Shown: piece after piece, positions 17,700-27,979 of the stretch
How the letters are laid out: every line of letters starts with the position of its first letter
Position numbering within the stretch: position 1 is the stretch's first letter
From: Clostridium sp. C8-1-8
GTDB lineage: Bacteria > Bacillota > Clostridia > Clostridiales > Clostridiaceae
NCBI RefSeq assembly: GCF_009928445.1
Contig: NZ_JAABNO010000004.1
Coordinates: forward strand, 1-64,000
Direction: 5' to 3'
DNA: 64,000 nucleotides
Notes under the pieces: generated by a model
What the model saw: the letters and a program-made list of their open reading frames with translations, nothing else
Database searches by the model: none
Told to the model about the DNA's origin: nothing
Program-made: the position numbers and the translations under genes

Positions 17700-18483
17700 C
17701 CCATATATGCCACTAAGATCAAAGATATTAGATATAAAAAAGCATACTGAAATAGAGTATACCTTTAGACTTTCTTTTAAAGGCGATGTGAAGCCAGGAC
17801 AATTCTTTGAAGTGTCTCTTCCAAAGTATGGGGAAGCGCCGATATCAGTAAGTGGAATAGGTGAAGACTATATAGAACTTACTATAAGAAGAGTTGGAGT
17901 TGTTACAGATGAAATATTTAACTATTACGTAGGTCAAGAGCTTTTATTAAGAGGACCATACGGTAATGGTTTCGATATAGATAATTACAGAGGTAAAGAA
18001 GTAATAGTTGTGGCTGGTGGTACAGGACTTTCACCAGTAAAGGGAATAGTTGATTACTTTTCACAAAATCCAAAGGAAGCAAAGAGCTTTACTTTAATAT
18101 CAGGCTTCAAATCTCCAACAGATATTCTCTTTAAAGAAGACATGGAATCTTGGAAGGAAAACATAAACTTCATATTAACTGTTGATACAGCTCCAGAAGG
18201 TTATGAAGGAAAGGTTGGTCTTGTAACTAAGTACATTCCTGAGCTTCCAATAGAAGATATGGACAATGTAGAGGTTATAGTAGTTGGACCTCCAATGATG
18301 ATGAAGTTTACTGTAGGTGAATTTTTAAAGAGAGAGATAAAAGAAGAAAAGATTTGGATATCTCATGAAAGAAAGATGTGCTGTGGTTTAGGTAAGTGTG
18401 GTCACTGTAAGATAGATGATACTTATGTATGCCTAGATGGACCTGTATTTAATTATTCAGTTGGAAAGCTTCTAAGAGACTAG
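17692..18483 (+). CDS. asrB: Anaerobic sulfite reductase subunit B (flavin/NAD electron-input subunit)
   Basis: A 263-residue member of the ferredoxin-NADP reductase/dihydroorotate dehydrogenase electron-transfer family. An FAD-binding barrel (about 1-95, with the RGPYGNGF motif) is followed by an NAD-binding domain (GGTGLSPVKG). A C-terminal cysteine cluster (MCCGLGKCGHCK ... YVCLDGP) binds a [2Fe-2S] centre. It takes electrons from NADH and feeds AsrA. It overlaps asrA by 8 bases and lies 15 bases before asrC. Confidence 0.95.
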   Translation: MTNPYMPLRSKILDIKKHTEIEYTFRLSFKGDVKPGQFFEVSLPKYGEAPISVSGIGEDYIELTIRRVGVVTDEIFNYYVGQELLLRGPYGNGFDIDNYRGKEVIVVAGGTGLSPVKGIVDYFSQNPKEAKSFTLISGFKSPTDILFKEDMESWKENINFILTVDTAPEGYEGKVGLVTKYIPELPIEDMDNVEVIVVGPPMMMKFTVGEFLKREIKEEKIWISHERKMCCGLGKCGHCKIDDTYVCLDGPVFNYSVGKLLRD

Positions 18484-18498
18484 AGGGAGGTAGAAATA

Positions 18499-19461
18499 AT
18501 GGATATAAACACTAAGTCACTTAAAAAGAATGCCTTCAGAGTTACTAAAAAAAGAGGGATAACCTCATCTAGAATAAGAGTTCCAGGTGGTCATCTTGAT
18601 GCTAAGTATTTAGCAAAAATAGGAGAGATCGCTGAAAGGTTTGGAGATGGATCCGTTCATATAACTACAAGACAAGGCTTTGAGATCACTGGTATTGAAA
18701 TGAAGGATATGAATGAAGTAAACTTAATGCTTCAAGACTTGATTGAAGGACTTGATATTAATCAAGAAGAAGAAGGAAAGGGGTACCCAGCAGCTGGTAC
18801 AAGAAATGTAACTTCTTGCATAGGTAACAGAGTTTGCCCTTTTGCTAACTACGATACAACAGCTTTTGCTCAAAGAATAGAAAAGATGATTTTTCCAGAT
18901 GACTTACATGTTAAGGTAGCCTTAACAGGATGTCCAAATGACTGCTTAAAGGTTAGACAACATGACTTTGGTATTATTGGTATGACTGAACCTCAATATG
19001 ATTCTTATAGATGTATAGGCTGTCAAGCTTGTGTTACTAATTGTAAAAAGAGAGCGACTGGAGCTTTAAAGTTTGAGAACTTTAAGGTTGTTAGAGATCA
19101 TGACAAGTGCATAGGTTGTGGGGAATGCGTAGGTAAATGCCCAACTGGAGCATGGACAAGAAGTGAAGAGAAATATTATAGATTAGCTATAATGGGAAGA
19201 TCCGGTAAGAAAAACCCAAGACTTGCAGAAGACTTTATAATTTGGGTAGATGAAGAAAGCATAAAGAAGATAATAATGAATACTTACGAATATGTAAGGG
19301 AATATATAGATAAAGATGCTCCAGGTGGAAAAGAGCATATAGGATATATAGTTGATAGAACTGGATTCCAAGAGTTCAAGAAATGGGCATTGAAAGATGT
19401 TGAACTAGGACCAAAGGCTATTCTTAAGGATAATGTATATTGGAGTGGAATAAGGTACTAA
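18499..19461 (+). CDS. asrC: Anaerobic sulfite reductase subunit C (siroheme catalytic subunit)
   Basis: A 320-residue siroheme/[4Fe-4S] reductase that reduces sulfite to sulfide. The siroheme-coupled cluster cysteines are seen in TSCIGNRVCPFANY and LTGCPNDCLKVRQHDFG. An inserted ferredoxin domain holds CIGCQACVTNCKK and CIGCGECVGKCPTGAW. The N-terminal ferrite-like domain contains TTRQGFE. It completes the FNT-asrABC operon, ends at a strong terminator, and depends on siroheme made by the cluster that begins 340 bases downstream. Confidence 0.95.
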   Translation: MDINTKSLKKNAFRVTKKRGITSSRIRVPGGHLDAKYLAKIGEIAERFGDGSVHITTRQGFEITGIEMKDMNEVNLMLQDLIEGLDINQEEEGKGYPAAGTRNVTSCIGNRVCPFANYDTTAFAQRIEKMIFPDDLHVKVALTGCPNDCLKVRQHDFGIIGMTEPQYDSYRCIGCQACVTNCKKRATGALKFENFKVVRDHDKCIGCGECVGKCPTGAWTRSEEKYYRLAIMGRSGKKNPRLAEDFIIWVDEESIKKIIMNTYEYVREYIDKDAPGGKEHIGYIVDRTGFQEFKKWALKDVELGPKAILKDNVYWSGIRY

Positions 19462-19466
19462 TAACT

Positions 19467-19493
19467 AGGAAGCAGGTGACTGCTTCCTTTTTG
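19467..19493 (+). terminator. Terminator of the asr operon
   Basis: AGGAAGCAG / CTGCTTCCT around GTGA, followed by TTTTGT. Confidence 0.9.
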
Positions 19494-19803
19494 TATCAAA
19501 ATTGTCCACTTTGTTGAAGTATAACTGTTATTAGGTTATACTTTTGTTGATAGATAAGAAAATAGGACGTAAAATATACTTTATTAGAGTTATGGTTACA
19601 TAGCATATTATGAAGTATAATTATAACTTAAGATATAGACAATCATTTACATCAGCAATAGTAACTATATATTCATTTTAATATAATCATAAGATTACAT
19701 ATTTTTATATTTATAAGAATTTTTAATTATATAATTATAAAATTATAAAATTATATAAATATATAGTCATACTGAGGGTTGATAATATTTGGAGTGATAG
19801 AGA
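19494..19803. other. AT-rich leader region of the tetrapyrrole cluster, no gene seen
   Basis: About 310 bases of extremely AT-rich DNA (for example repeated AAATTATA near 19735-19755) between the asr terminator and hemA. No cobalamin riboswitch, T-box or clear ORF was recognised. It should hold the hemA promoter. Confidence 0.5.
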
Positions 19804-21000
19804 ATGAACCAACTTATTGGATTTAAGAGAAACTTATCTCTTGATATAAGAGAGAGGTTTGCGTTAAGACAAAGTCAGATAGATTTATGTATGCCAGAAC
19901 TGATTAAGAGGTTTCCGGAGATTATAATAATAAATACTTGTAATAGAACTGAGATATATTTTACTTCTGAAGCGTACAGTGAGGAAAACTTAGATTACAT
20001 ATTTAATTTATTTGACTGGGATCTTAATTTGAAGGAATATATTTTTTATGAAAAAGAAGACAAAGTCACAGTGCATCTACTGGAGGTTGCCTGTGGCTTT
20101 CATTCTAAGATCTTAGGAGAAGATCAGATCCTTGGTCAGATAAGAGCCAGCTTTCAATATTCCAAGGATAAAGAAGCTGCATCAGGAGAGCTAGGTAGGC
20201 TGTTTCAAAATGCTATAACCTGCGGAAAAAAGTTTAGAACAGAGGCAAAACTTTATGAAATTCCAGTATCTTCTTCATCTATAGCAGTTCATGAAGCTAT
20301 AGATAGAGGTTATAAACACTTTATGGTTATAGGCTATGGTGAGATTGGTAGCTTGGCTATGAAGTATCTATTAAGCCACCATGTTGAAAAGATATTCCTA
20401 GTGGTAAGGACTCCTGAAAATGTTAATGATATCTTTGACCATAGAGTTCAGGTTATTAATTTTAATCAAAAAAATTCAGCTATGACAGATGTTCAGTGCA
20501 TAATATCCTGTACTTCTGCTCCTCATACAGTTGTAAAGTATGAGGATATGCCTTTAGATAGGGAACTTTTTATTTTGGATTTAGCTGTACCTAGAGATGT
20601 GGATACAGAGATAAAGACTTTAGAAAAAATACAAATTTTTGATATTGATGATATATCAAAAATAGATGATAGCAATAAGCTTCAAAGAAAAGAGAGAATG
20701 AACAAATTTAAGTATTTGATTGATGACTGTGTTAAAGAGTATAACTACTGGTTAAAGATCAGGGAACTGTCCCCTGTGATTGCAGCAATTAAAGAAAAGG
20801 GGAAGGAAGTAGTTAGTGATAGGTATGAAAGCTATAAAAATAAAGCTAGTGATAAAAAGTCAGAAGGTCTAGCTGAAGTTCTTATAAAGAGTACTTCTGA
20901 CCATTACATAAATAAAGCCATAAAAGTCTTAAAGGAAGCAAAGTTAAAGGGATGTGATGAGCAGTGCATGGAGATAATAAGTCAGATATTCCTGAGCTAG
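19804..21000 (+). CDS. hemA: Glutamyl-tRNA reductase
   Basis: A 398-residue enzyme that reduces glutamyl-tRNA to glutamate-1-semialdehyde, the committed C5-pathway step. NTCNRTEIY carries the catalytic cysteine (C46), LGEDQILGQI is the family signature, and GYGEIGSLAMKYL is the NADPH-binding loop. GGAGTGA precedes the ATG. First gene of the tetrapyrrole cluster; its last 37 bases overlap the next ORF if that one starts at its GTG. Confidence 0.94.
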   Translation: MNQLIGFKRNLSLDIRERFALRQSQIDLCMPELIKRFPEIIIINTCNRTEIYFTSEAYSEENLDYIFNLFDWDLNLKEYIFYEKEDKVTVHLLEVACGFHSKILGEDQILGQIRASFQYSKDKEAASGELGRLFQNAITCGKKFRTEAKLYEIPVSSSSIAVHEAIDRGYKHFMVIGYGEIGSLAMKYLLSHHVEKIFLVVRTPENVNDIFDHRVQVINFNQKNSAMTDVQCIISCTSAPHTVVKYEDMPLDRELFILDLAVPRDVDTEIKTLEKIQIFDIDDISKIDDSNKLQRKERMNKFKYLIDDCVKEYNYWLKIRELSPVIAAIKEKGKEVVSDRYESYKNKASDKKSEGLAEVLIKSTSDHYINKAIKVLKEAKLKGCDEQCMEIISQIFLS

Positions 21001-21653
21001 ATTATATGTTTTTATCCTTGATAAGCAACAAGATAAATGTAATTATAGTTGGTGGAGGCAAGGCTGCATATATTAAAGCTAAGTCTTTGGTAGATAAAGG
21101 CTGCAACTTAACCATTGTATCAAAGGAATTTGATGAAGAGGTGGAAGCTTTAATCTACAAGGATGCTGTATTTATAAAAGAAGGCTATGATAAAGCTTTT
21201 ATATTAGATAAGCATTTGGTATTTATATGTATAGATGATAAAGAAGTTACTAGGAAAATAATTAATGACTGTAATGAGCTTAGTAAGCTTTATATAAACT
21301 GTGTTGATTCCAAAGAAGGCTTGGCTGTAATGCCTATGCAGGCTAATAATAAAGCAATCTCTTATGCTATAAACACCAATAAGGCAAATCCTAAGATGGC
21401 GCGAAGAATATTGAGGGACATAGAAAAAGCGGTGGAACCTTTATCTGAGCTTACATCCTTTTCTACGAAATTAAGACAAAGGATGAAGGCATTAGGAAAA
21501 ATAGATAAAGTTATTATGGAGTTTATCACTTCAGAAGAGTTTAGTTTCTTTTTTGGAAAAGGTTATGGAGAAAAAGTATTATATTTATATTTTAATAAAG
21601 AATATGTAGATAATTTGATTGAAGATGATTTTTTGATTTACGGAGGATATTAG
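20964..21653 (+). CDS. Precorrin-2 dehydrogenase/siroheme synthase-type protein
   Basis: A 229-residue protein of the CysG-N/Met8/SirC family: N-terminal Rossmann motif [17 protein letters not shown], a middle [13 protein letters not shown] segment typical of siroheme synthases, and a helical C-terminus. It should oxidise precorrin-2 to sirohydrochlorin; the ferrochelatase step may be done by CbiK downstream. The start is uncertain: GTG 20964 overlaps hemA by 37 bases, while ATG 21006 begins after the hemA stop but leaves a short N-terminus and a weak ribosome site. hemC follows 1 base after the stop. Confidence 0.85.
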   Translation: MHGDNKSDIPELDYMFLSLISNKINVIIVGGGKAAYIKAKSLVDKGCNLTIVSKEFDEEVEALIYKDAVFIKEGYDKAFILDKHLVFICIDDKEVTRKIINDCNELSKLYINCVDSKEGLAVMPMQANNKAISYAINTNKANPKMARRILRDIEKAVEPLSELTSFSTKLRQRMKALGKIDKVIMEFITSEEFSFFFGKGYGEKVLYLYFNKEYVDNLIEDDFLIYGGY

Positions 21654-21654
21654 C

Positions 21655-22530
21655 ATGAGTTTAGTTATAGCCACTAGAAAAAGTAAGCTTGCACAAACCC
21701 AAACAGAAATTGTTATGAGTTTATTAAAAGAAAAATGTGGAGAAGACAGTGTAAAACTTCTTATGTCAACAGAAGGGGACAGACGTCTTGATGTAGCCTT
21801 AAATAAAATAGGTGGAAAAGGTTTGTTTGTTAAGGAGATAGAGTATGCTTTACTTGAGGGAAAAGCTGAAATAGCTGTGCACAGCATGAAGGATGTACCT
21901 TTTATGTTAGAGGAGCCATTTGAGATAGTTGCTATGACTGAAAGAGAAGATCCAAGAGATGCATTTGTATCCTTAGAAGGTATAAGCTTTTATGATTTAC
22001 CTAAAGGTGCAAGGATAGGAACTTCAAGTATAAGAAGAAGTTCTCAGCTTAGAGCGTTGAGAGCTGATATAGAGATTGTTCCTATAAGAGGCAATGTACA
22101 GACTAGAATAGACAAGATTGAAAAAGAGAACTTAGACGGCATAATACTTGCAGCAGCTGGCCTAAGAAGGTTAGAAATGGAACACATAATTACTAACTAT
22201 TTTGAGGAAGAAGCTTTTCTACCAGCCGTTGGGCAAGGTGCTCTAGGAATAGAATGTTTAAAGAATAGTGATAAAAAGAATATCTTTTCAAAGCTTGATC
22301 ATAGGGATACAAGAGTGGCGGTTGAAGCAGAAAGAAGCTTTATGAGAGAACTTAATGGAGGATGTCACTCTCCTATAGGTGCTTATGCAAGGATAGAGAA
22401 AGATGATATTTATATAATAGGAATATATGAAGCTAATGCTAGATTAGTAAAAAAAGATATTCAAGGTAAGGTTTATGATCACCTTGAGCTTGGCAAGTCT
22501 TTAGCAAAAAAGGTTATTATGGAATTATAA
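21655..22530 (+). CDS. hemC: Porphobilinogen deaminase (hydroxymethylbilane synthase)
   Basis: A 291-residue enzyme joining four porphobilinogens into hydroxymethylbilane. [29 protein letters not shown] and RRSSQLRA are active-site motifs. C237 in GGCHSPIGA carries the dipyrromethane cofactor. The ribosome site GGAGG lies in the end of the preceding gene, and the genes are 1 base apart, so they are translated together. Confidence 0.95.
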   Translation: MSLVIATRKSKLAQTQTEIVMSLLKEKCGEDSVKLLMSTEGDRRLDVALNKIGGKGLFVKEIEYALLEGKAEIAVHSMKDVPFMLEEPFEIVAMTEREDPRDAFVSLEGISFYDLPKGARIGTSSIRRSSQLRALRADIEIVPIRGNVQTRIDKIEKENLDGIILAAAGLRRLEMEHIITNYFEEEAFLPAVGQGALGIECLKNSDKKNIFSKLDHRDTRVAVEAERSFMRELNGGCHSPIGAYARIEKDDIYIIGIYEANARLVKKDIQGKVYDHLELGKSLAKKVIMEL

Positions 22531-22595
22531 TATTATTAATATATTTATTTGAGATTTGGTGGATTTATAAATATACTAATTCAAAATGAAATCTG

Positions 22596-22637
22596 TCAAA
22601 ATAAAGTTTCGTAGATTCATCTAAGGTTTTATTTTGA
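22596..22637 (+). other. Hairpin between hemC and cobA-hemD
   Basis: TCAAAATAAA pairs with TTTATTTTGA around a 22-base loop. There is no T-run after it. It may be a processing site or a weak attenuator inside the cluster. Confidence 0.35.
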
Positions 22638-22699
22638 GTTTAAGGATGAAGTAGTATGTCTGTTCAGAGAAATAGATATAAGATCAAAGAGGTGGAAAA

Positions 22700-24175
22700 A
22701 TGGCAAAAGCATATATAATTGGAGCAGGTCCAGGAGATGAAGGATTATTAACTCTTAAGGCTGTGAAGATAATGAAGGAATGCACTGCGGTGCTTTACGA
22801 TAGATTGATAGGAAACAACGTACTTTCTTATCTAAATGATGATTGCGAGGTATACTTCTGTGGTAAGGAACCTGGTTGTCATTATAAGACACAAGATGAG
22901 ATAAATGCTATGCTGGTAGAACTGGCGAAAAAAGGACACACTGTAGGGAGAATAAAAGGTGGAGATCCATATGTGTTTGGAAGAGGTGGAGAAGAGGTCT
23001 TAGCACTTGAAAAAGAAAACATTCCCTTCGAAGTTATTCCAGGGGTTACTTCTGCTGTTGCAGTTATGAGCTATGCTGGAATACCTATAACTCATAGAGG
23101 CTTGTCACAAGGGTTCCATGTGCTTACAGGAATGAGTGCAGCAACTCTTAATATACAATGGGAAGTTTTAACTAAGTCTCAAAATACTATTGTGTTCTTA
23201 ATGGGACTAGAGAACTTAGGAGATATAGTAAAAAATCTTGTGGAGAACGGAAAGTCAAAGGATACTCCATGTGGTGTCATAATGAGAGGTACTACTGCAA
23301 AGCAGAAGAAAGTTATAGGAACTTTAGAGAACATTGAAGAGTTAGTTAAGAACAATGGCTTAAAGTCTCCTTCAATTATAGTAGTTGGTAAGGTTGTAAC
23401 TTTAAATGATAAGCTAAATTGGTTTGAGAAACTACCGCTTTTTGGTGCAAATGTCTGTGTCACAAGAACTAAAGAGCAGGCTGGGGCCATGAAGGAAAAA
23501 TTAAGAAGCTTTGGAGCTGAAGTAACGGAGATACCTGCTATAAAGATAGTTAACACTTCAGATAACTTAGATGATTTCAAAGATGAATTTGGCTCCTTTG
23601 ACTATATAATTTTAACGTCAGTAAATGGGGTAAACATATTCTTCGATTATCTTAAGGATAATAATATTGATGTAAGAAAGATAAAAGCAGAATTTGCAGT
23701 TATAGGTAAAGCAACTTTAAAGGCTTTAAGTGAAAGAGGTATAGTTGCTAGTGTTATGGCTGATGAGTTTGTAGCTGAAGGACTTGTGAAGCAGTTAGCA
23801 AGTTACGAACTTAAAAGCAAGAAGGTTCTTATGCCTATATCAAAAAATTCAAGAAGCTTAGTAGAAGAGTTTTTGAAAGAGCAAGGTGCTGAAGTATATA
23901 GGATACATACCTATGAAACTCAGAAAGCAGATTTTAGGAATTTAAATGCCTTTGATAGTGTGAATACAATAATATTTACAAGTCCTTCTACGGTAAATAA
24001 TCTAATAGAAGCAGTAGGTATTGATAAGGTGAAAGATAAGCTTTGCATAGCTATTGGACCTATTACCTATAAGGCTCTTACAGATAAAACTGTAGATGCT
24101 GTGCTATCAGAAGTTCATAGTGAAGACGGTGCTATAGAAAAGCTTATAGAAGTATGGGGTGATATAAATGTATAA
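22700..24175 (+). CDS. Fused uroporphyrinogen-III methyltransferase / uroporphyrinogen-III synthase
   Basis: A 491-residue bifunctional protein. Residues 1-240 are the SAM-dependent CobA/SUMT domain ([40 protein letters not shown]). Residues about 247-491 are the HemD synthase domain, with weak sequence signature but typical fold pattern ([26 protein letters not shown]). It closes hydroxymethylbilane to uroporphyrinogen III and methylates it to precorrin-2. Such CobA-HemD fusions are common in clostridia and direct flux to siroheme and cobalamin. The ATG follows AGAGGTGG; the gene overlaps hemB by 8 bases. Confidence 0.94.
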   Translation: MAKAYIIGAGPGDEGLLTLKAVKIMKECTAVLYDRLIGNNVLSYLNDDCEVYFCGKEPGCHYKTQDEINAMLVELAKKGHTVGRIKGGDPYVFGRGGEEVLALEKENIPFEVIPGVTSAVAVMSYAGIPITHRGLSQGFHVLTGMSAATLNIQWEVLTKSQNTIVFLMGLENLGDIVKNLVENGKSKDTPCGVIMRGTTAKQKKVIGTLENIEELVKNNGLKSPSIIVVGKVVTLNDKLNWFEKLPLFGANVCVTRTKEQAGAMKEKLRSFGAEVTEIPAIKIVNTSDNLDDFKDEFGSFDYIILTSVNGVNIFFDYLKDNNIDVRKIKAEFAVIGKATLKALSERGIVASVMADEFVAEGLVKQLASYELKSKKVLMPISKNSRSLVEEFLKEQGAEVYRIHTYETQKADFRNLNAFDSVNTIIFTSPSTVNNLIEAVGIDKVKDKLCIAIGPITYKALTDKTVDAVLSEVHSEDGAIEKLIEVWGDINV

Positions 24176-25136
24176 AAGAAATAGAAGACTCAGGACAACA
24201 AAAGAAATAAGAGATTTAGTGAGAGAGAACTCACTATCCTCTAAGGATTTCATATATCCTATATTTGTAGTTGAAGGTACTAATATAAAGAGAGAAATAG
24301 AATCTATGCCTGGAAACTATCATTTTTCAATAGATAGACTAGAAGAAATAGTTAAAGAGATAGAAAAGGCTAAGGTTAGAGGAATAATGATTTTTGGTAT
24401 TCCTGAAGAAAAAGACTGCTGTGGATCAGAAGCCTTTGCAGAAGAGGGGATAGTCCAAAGAGCTGTTAGAAAGATAAAAGAGCTTAATAAAGACTTGTGG
24501 GTGGTTACAGATGTATGCTTATGTGAGTATACGGACCATGGACACTGTGGAGTCATTGAGAACGAATATGTTAAAAATGATGAAACTCTAGAAATATTAG
24601 CTAAGGTAGCTGTATCCCATGCAAGAGCTGGTGCTGACATGGTAGCACCTTCTGATATGATGGACGGAAGAGTTAGGGCTATTAGAGAAGCCTTAGATGA
24701 AAATCACTTTGAAAATATAGGCATAATGGCTTACAGCGCCAAATACTGTTCAGCCTTTTATGGACCATTCAGAGAAGCTGCCAATTCGGCACCACAATTT
24801 GGAGATAGAAAGAGCTATCAGATGGACCCGGCCAACAGCAGAGAAGCTGAGAGAGAGATTGAAAATGATATCGAAGAGGGAGCAGATATAATAATGGTTA
24901 AACCTGCTTTATCTTATTTAGATATAATAAAGATGGCTAGAGAAAAATATAACTATCCAGTTGCCGCATACAGTGTAAGCGGTGAGTACGCTATGATTAA
25001 AGCTGGCGCAAAGCTTGGGTATATAGATGAGAAGAGGGTAGCGTTAGAAAGTCTTCTTTCTATAAAGAGGGCAGGTGCGGATATAATAATAACTTACTAT
25101 GCATTAGAAGCATCAGCTTGGCTTAAGGAGGAATAG
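24168..25136 (+). CDS. hemB: Delta-aminolevulinic acid dehydratase (porphobilinogen synthase)
   Basis: A 322-residue enzyme condensing two 5-aminolevulinates to porphobilinogen. The metal-binding cysteine cluster is [14 protein letters not shown], indicating a zinc-dependent form. Active-site lysines lie in [16 protein letters not shown] and [11 protein letters not shown]. Starts within the end of cobA-hemD and ends 2 bases before hemL. Confidence 0.96.
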   Translation: MYKRNRRLRTTKEIRDLVRENSLSSKDFIYPIFVVEGTNIKREIESMPGNYHFSIDRLEEIVKEIEKAKVRGIMIFGIPEEKDCCGSEAFAEEGIVQRAVRKIKELNKDLWVVTDVCLCEYTDHGHCGVIENEYVKNDETLEILAKVAVSHARAGADMVAPSDMMDGRVRAIREALDENHFENIGIMAYSAKYCSAFYGPFREAANSAPQFGDRKSYQMDPANSREAEREIENDIEEGADIIMVKPALSYLDIIKMAREKYNYPVAAYSVSGEYAMIKAGAKLGYIDEKRVALESLLSIKRAGADIIITYYALEASAWLKEE

Positions 25137-25138
25137 AC

Positions 25139-26407
25139 ATGAATAATAGTGAGATATTTCAGTTGTCTGAGAAGTATATGCCTGGTGGAGTTAACTCGCC
25201 AGTAAGAGCTTTTAAAGGTCTTGATATGATTCCGCCTGTTATTAAAAGAGGAGAAGGAGCTTATATCTATGATGAGGATGGCAAGGAATATATAGATTTT
25301 GTTGGGGCATGGGGGCCTATGCTTTTAGGTCATAAGGATGAAGATGTAATAAATTCCATGAAAGAGGCTTTAGACAATAGTTTGGCCTTTGGAGCACCAA
25401 CCTTATTAGAACTAGAACTAGCTAAATTTATGTGTGAAACCCTTGATAATATAGATATGGTAAGAATGGTTAATTCAGGTACAGAGGCAACCATGAGTGC
25501 TGTAAAGCTTGCAAGAGGATATACAGGAAGAGATAAGATAATAAAGTTCTCTGGTTGTTATCATGGTCACTTTGATGGTTTTTTAGTTAGTGCAGGTTCA
25601 GGAGTGCTTACTGGGGGCATACCTGGTAGTGCTGGGGTACCAAAGGGAAGTATCTCAAATACCCTTGTAGCAGAATATAACAATATATCTTCAGTAAAGG
25701 CAATTTTTAATGCCTTTGGTCAAGAGATTGCTGCGGTGATCATCGAGCCAGTAGCAGGTAATATGGGAGTTATAAAGTCTGAAGATGACTTTATGAGAGA
25801 ACTTAGAGCCTTATGTGACAGCAATGGAAGCCTTCTTATTTTTGATGAAGTCATGAGTGGCTTTAGAGTAGCTTATAAAGGTGCACAGACTTTATTTGAC
25901 GTGAAACCTGATTTAGTTACCTATGCAAAGATAATGGGCGGAGGAATGCCTTGTGGAGCATATGGTGGAAGGAGAGATATAATGGAAAAACTATCTCCTT
26001 CAGGGCATATATATCAAGCTGGGACTATGTCTGGAAATCCTATAGTTATGACTGCAGGTATTACAACTTTAAAGAAGCTTTATAATAATAGTTGTTATTA
26101 TGACAACATTGAAAAGTATGGAGCTTTATTGGAGCAGGAAATTAAGTCTGTACTAACTGAAAAAGGAATAAAACATGTGATAAATAGATGTGGTGGTATG
26201 ATGACTTTATTCTTTACTGATAGTGAAGCTATAAGAACTTATGATGATGTAAAGACTTGCGATATAGATATGTTCAATAAGTATTTTTCACATATGCTAA
26301 AGGAAGGAATCTATCTTCCACCATCACAATATGAAGCGATGTTTTTATCTGTAAGACATGGGGAGAAAGAGATAGAAAGCTTTGCTGAGGCTTTGAGAAA
26401 GCTATAA
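25139..26407 (+). CDS. hemL: Glutamate-1-semialdehyde 2,1-aminomutase
   Basis: A 422-residue PLP-dependent class-III aminotransferase making 5-aminolevulinate from the HemA product. [11 protein letters not shown] binds the cofactor phosphate, [11 protein letters not shown] holds the PLP aspartate, and the Schiff-base lysine is in [20 protein letters not shown] lies at the end of hemB. With hemA it completes the C5 pathway. Confidence 0.96.
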   Translation: MNNSEIFQLSEKYMPGGVNSPVRAFKGLDMIPPVIKRGEGAYIYDEDGKEYIDFVGAWGPMLLGHKDEDVINSMKEALDNSLAFGAPTLLELELAKFMCETLDNIDMVRMVNSGTEATMSAVKLARGYTGRDKIIKFSGCYHGHFDGFLVSAGSGVLTGGIPGSAGVPKGSISNTLVAEYNNISSVKAIFNAFGQEIAAVIIEPVAGNMGVIKSEDDFMRELRALCDSNGSLLIFDEVMSGFRVAYKGAQTLFDVKPDLVTYAKIMGGGMPCGAYGGRRDIMEKLSPSGHIYQAGTMSGNPIVMTAGITTLKKLYNNSCYYDNIEKYGALLEQEIKSVLTEKGIKHVINRCGGMMTLFFTDSEAIRTYDDVKTCDIDMFNKYFSHMLKEGIYLPPSQYEAMFLSVRHGEKEIESFAEALRKL

Positions 26408-26504
26408 TAATTAGTAACATAGGGGAGATAAATATACAATTTTAGGTGGGGCTTCAGTGCTTGATTTTTAGTGTATACTATAAATTTATGTAAAGAGGTA
26501 AGCA

Positions 26505-27266
26505 ATGAAAAAGGGTTTGATTATACTTAGCAATGGAACTGCAGATCTTGAGGCGTTAGACAGATATGAAAATGTAATTAAAAGTGTAGATACAAGCAAA
26601 TACAAACAAGTTATTAAAGCTTTTTCATCGGAGAAAATTATAGGTAAGTTAAAAAGTAGATATGATCTTAAAGTTCCTAATCTCAGTGAGGCTTTAGAAC
26701 AACTTATAACTAGTGGAATTGAAGAGATATCAGTGGCAACCTTATTTCTAATCGAAGGAAAAGAGTATGAAGAAGCAAAAAACTTAGTTAATGAGTATAG
26801 GGTGAAAAACAAATCTATAAGATTTAACATAAGTCACGGAGCACTTATAGAAAAAGATAAACTTAGATACTGTGAGTTTATAAATAGAATAAAGACCATG
26901 ATTAATAAGGAAGATGAGATTGTTATGGTGGCTCATGGATCCAGTCATTCTGCTAAGGTTTCTTACTTTGAACTAGAAGAGCGTTTAAGTGAAGAAGGCT
27001 ATAGCAATGTTCATATAGCAGCAATTGAAGGAGAGCCGTCCTTTGAACAAATAGTTAATAAGCTTAGAGAGAGAAATGTTAGTTCTGTGTTATTACAGCC
27101 ATTGCTATTTGTGTTAGGGTTCCATGGGAAAAGAGACTTGCTTTCTGACAATGAAAACTCTTGGAAAAGCAGACTTTCTAAAGAAGGGTTTGAAGTTAAG
27201 ATATCTTATAAGGTCCTATCAGAAATAGAGGAAGTAATGGATTTTATTATAAATAATATTGATTAA
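26505..27266 (+). CDS. cbiK: Sirohydrochlorin cobalt/iron chelatase, CbiK type
   Basis: A 253-residue class-II chelatase. The metal-binding histidines are H144 in VAHGSSHS and H207 in FVLGFHGKRD; the N-terminal LIILSNGT is the first strand with Gly instead of the usual HG pair. Context, downstream of precorrin-2 dehydrogenase and near a siroheme enzyme, favours inserting Fe2+ to finish siroheme; Co2+ for cobalamin is also possible, since CbiK proteins accept both. A gap of about 100 bases separates it from hemL. AGAGGT precedes the ATG. Confidence 0.85.
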   Translation: MKKGLIILSNGTADLEALDRYENVIKSVDTSKYKQVIKAFSSEKIIGKLKSRYDLKVPNLSEALEQLITSGIEEISVATLFLIEGKEYEEAKNLVNEYRVKNKSIRFNISHGALIEKDKLRYCEFINRIKTMINKEDEIVMVAHGSSHSAKVSYFELEERLSEEGYSNVHIAAIEGEPSFEQIVNKLRERNVSSVLLQPLLFVLGFHGKRDLLSDNENSWKSRLSKEGFEVKISYKVLSEIEEVMDFIINNID

Positions 27267-27324
27267 AAATAACGCTATATACAAACTATATTATTATAGA
27301 GTATTTGTATATAGCGTTATTTTA
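27265..27324. terminator. Long bidirectional terminator between cbiK and the response regulator
   Basis: AAAATAACGCTATATACAAA pairs with TTTGTATATAGCGTTATTTT around an 18-base loop. The A- and T-runs suit both converging transcripts. Confidence 0.9.
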
Positions 27325-27386
27325 TGGATGTACCACTTGGTAATATGAATTATATCTTTAAACATGAGAATGTAATTGCTACAGCG

Positions 27387-27977
27387 TTACTCTAGATTAC
27401 ATTCAAATTGAAATATTTCAGCAGTTTTTCTAAAACGAGCAGCTTTTTCCATATCTCCCTTAAGTTCTTCAAGCTTAGATATAAGAAAATAAGTTTCTCC
27501 ACAGTCATCCTTTATAGTAAGGGTTTTCTTCAAAACTTCCTCAGCTTTTTCAAGTTCATTTTCATCTATTAGCTTTTTAGCGAGGGTTAGATGGGCTATT
27601 AGGTTATTCTTTATTGAATCCTTTTTTAATACCTCATCCAATACAGCTTTAACTCTCTTGCTTGTAAAAGGTTTTTGAAGGTAAGCTGCTGCGCCAAGTT
27701 TTGTACACTCAACAGCATTTTTTATGGTTCCAAAGGCAGTCATAACTATTACAGTTATACTTTTATTGTACTTCTTTATTAGCCTTAAAAGTTCAGTTCC
27801 ACTTACTTCAGGCATCTTTATATCAGTAAATACAATAGAGATGTCTTCATTTTTTATTATTTCAATTGCTTCTGTGGCGTTTATAGCTTCGAATACATGA
27901 AAACCCTCCATATCTAGATAGGTTTTTAGCATTTCTCTTATATTTTTCGTATCATCTACCACCAATACCTTTTTCAT
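27387..27977 (-). CDS. Response regulator with helical (TPR-like) output, no DNA-binding domain
   Basis: A 196-residue protein. Residues 1-118 are a receiver domain with acidic pocket VDD, phospho-acceptor D52 (TDIKMPEVSG), T80 and K102 (LQKPF). The rest is a helical region (LAKKLIDENELEKAEEVLKK, then TYFLISKLEELKGDMEKAARF), like one or two TPR units. With no winged helix, it probably acts by protein contacts. It lies 2 bases downstream of the kinase gene, with GGGAGG before the ATG; the pair should act together. Confidence 0.88.
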   Translation of the reverse strand: MKKVLVVDDTKNIREMLKTYLDMEGFHVFEAINATEAIEIIKNEDISIVFTDIKMPEVSGTELLRLIKKYNKSITVIVMTAFGTIKNAVECTKLGAAAYLQKPFTSKRVKAVLDEVLKKDSIKNNLIAHLTLAKKLIDENELEKAEEVLKKTLTIKDDCGETYFLISKLEELKGDMEKAARFRKTAEIFQFECNLE

Positions 27978-27979
27978 GT

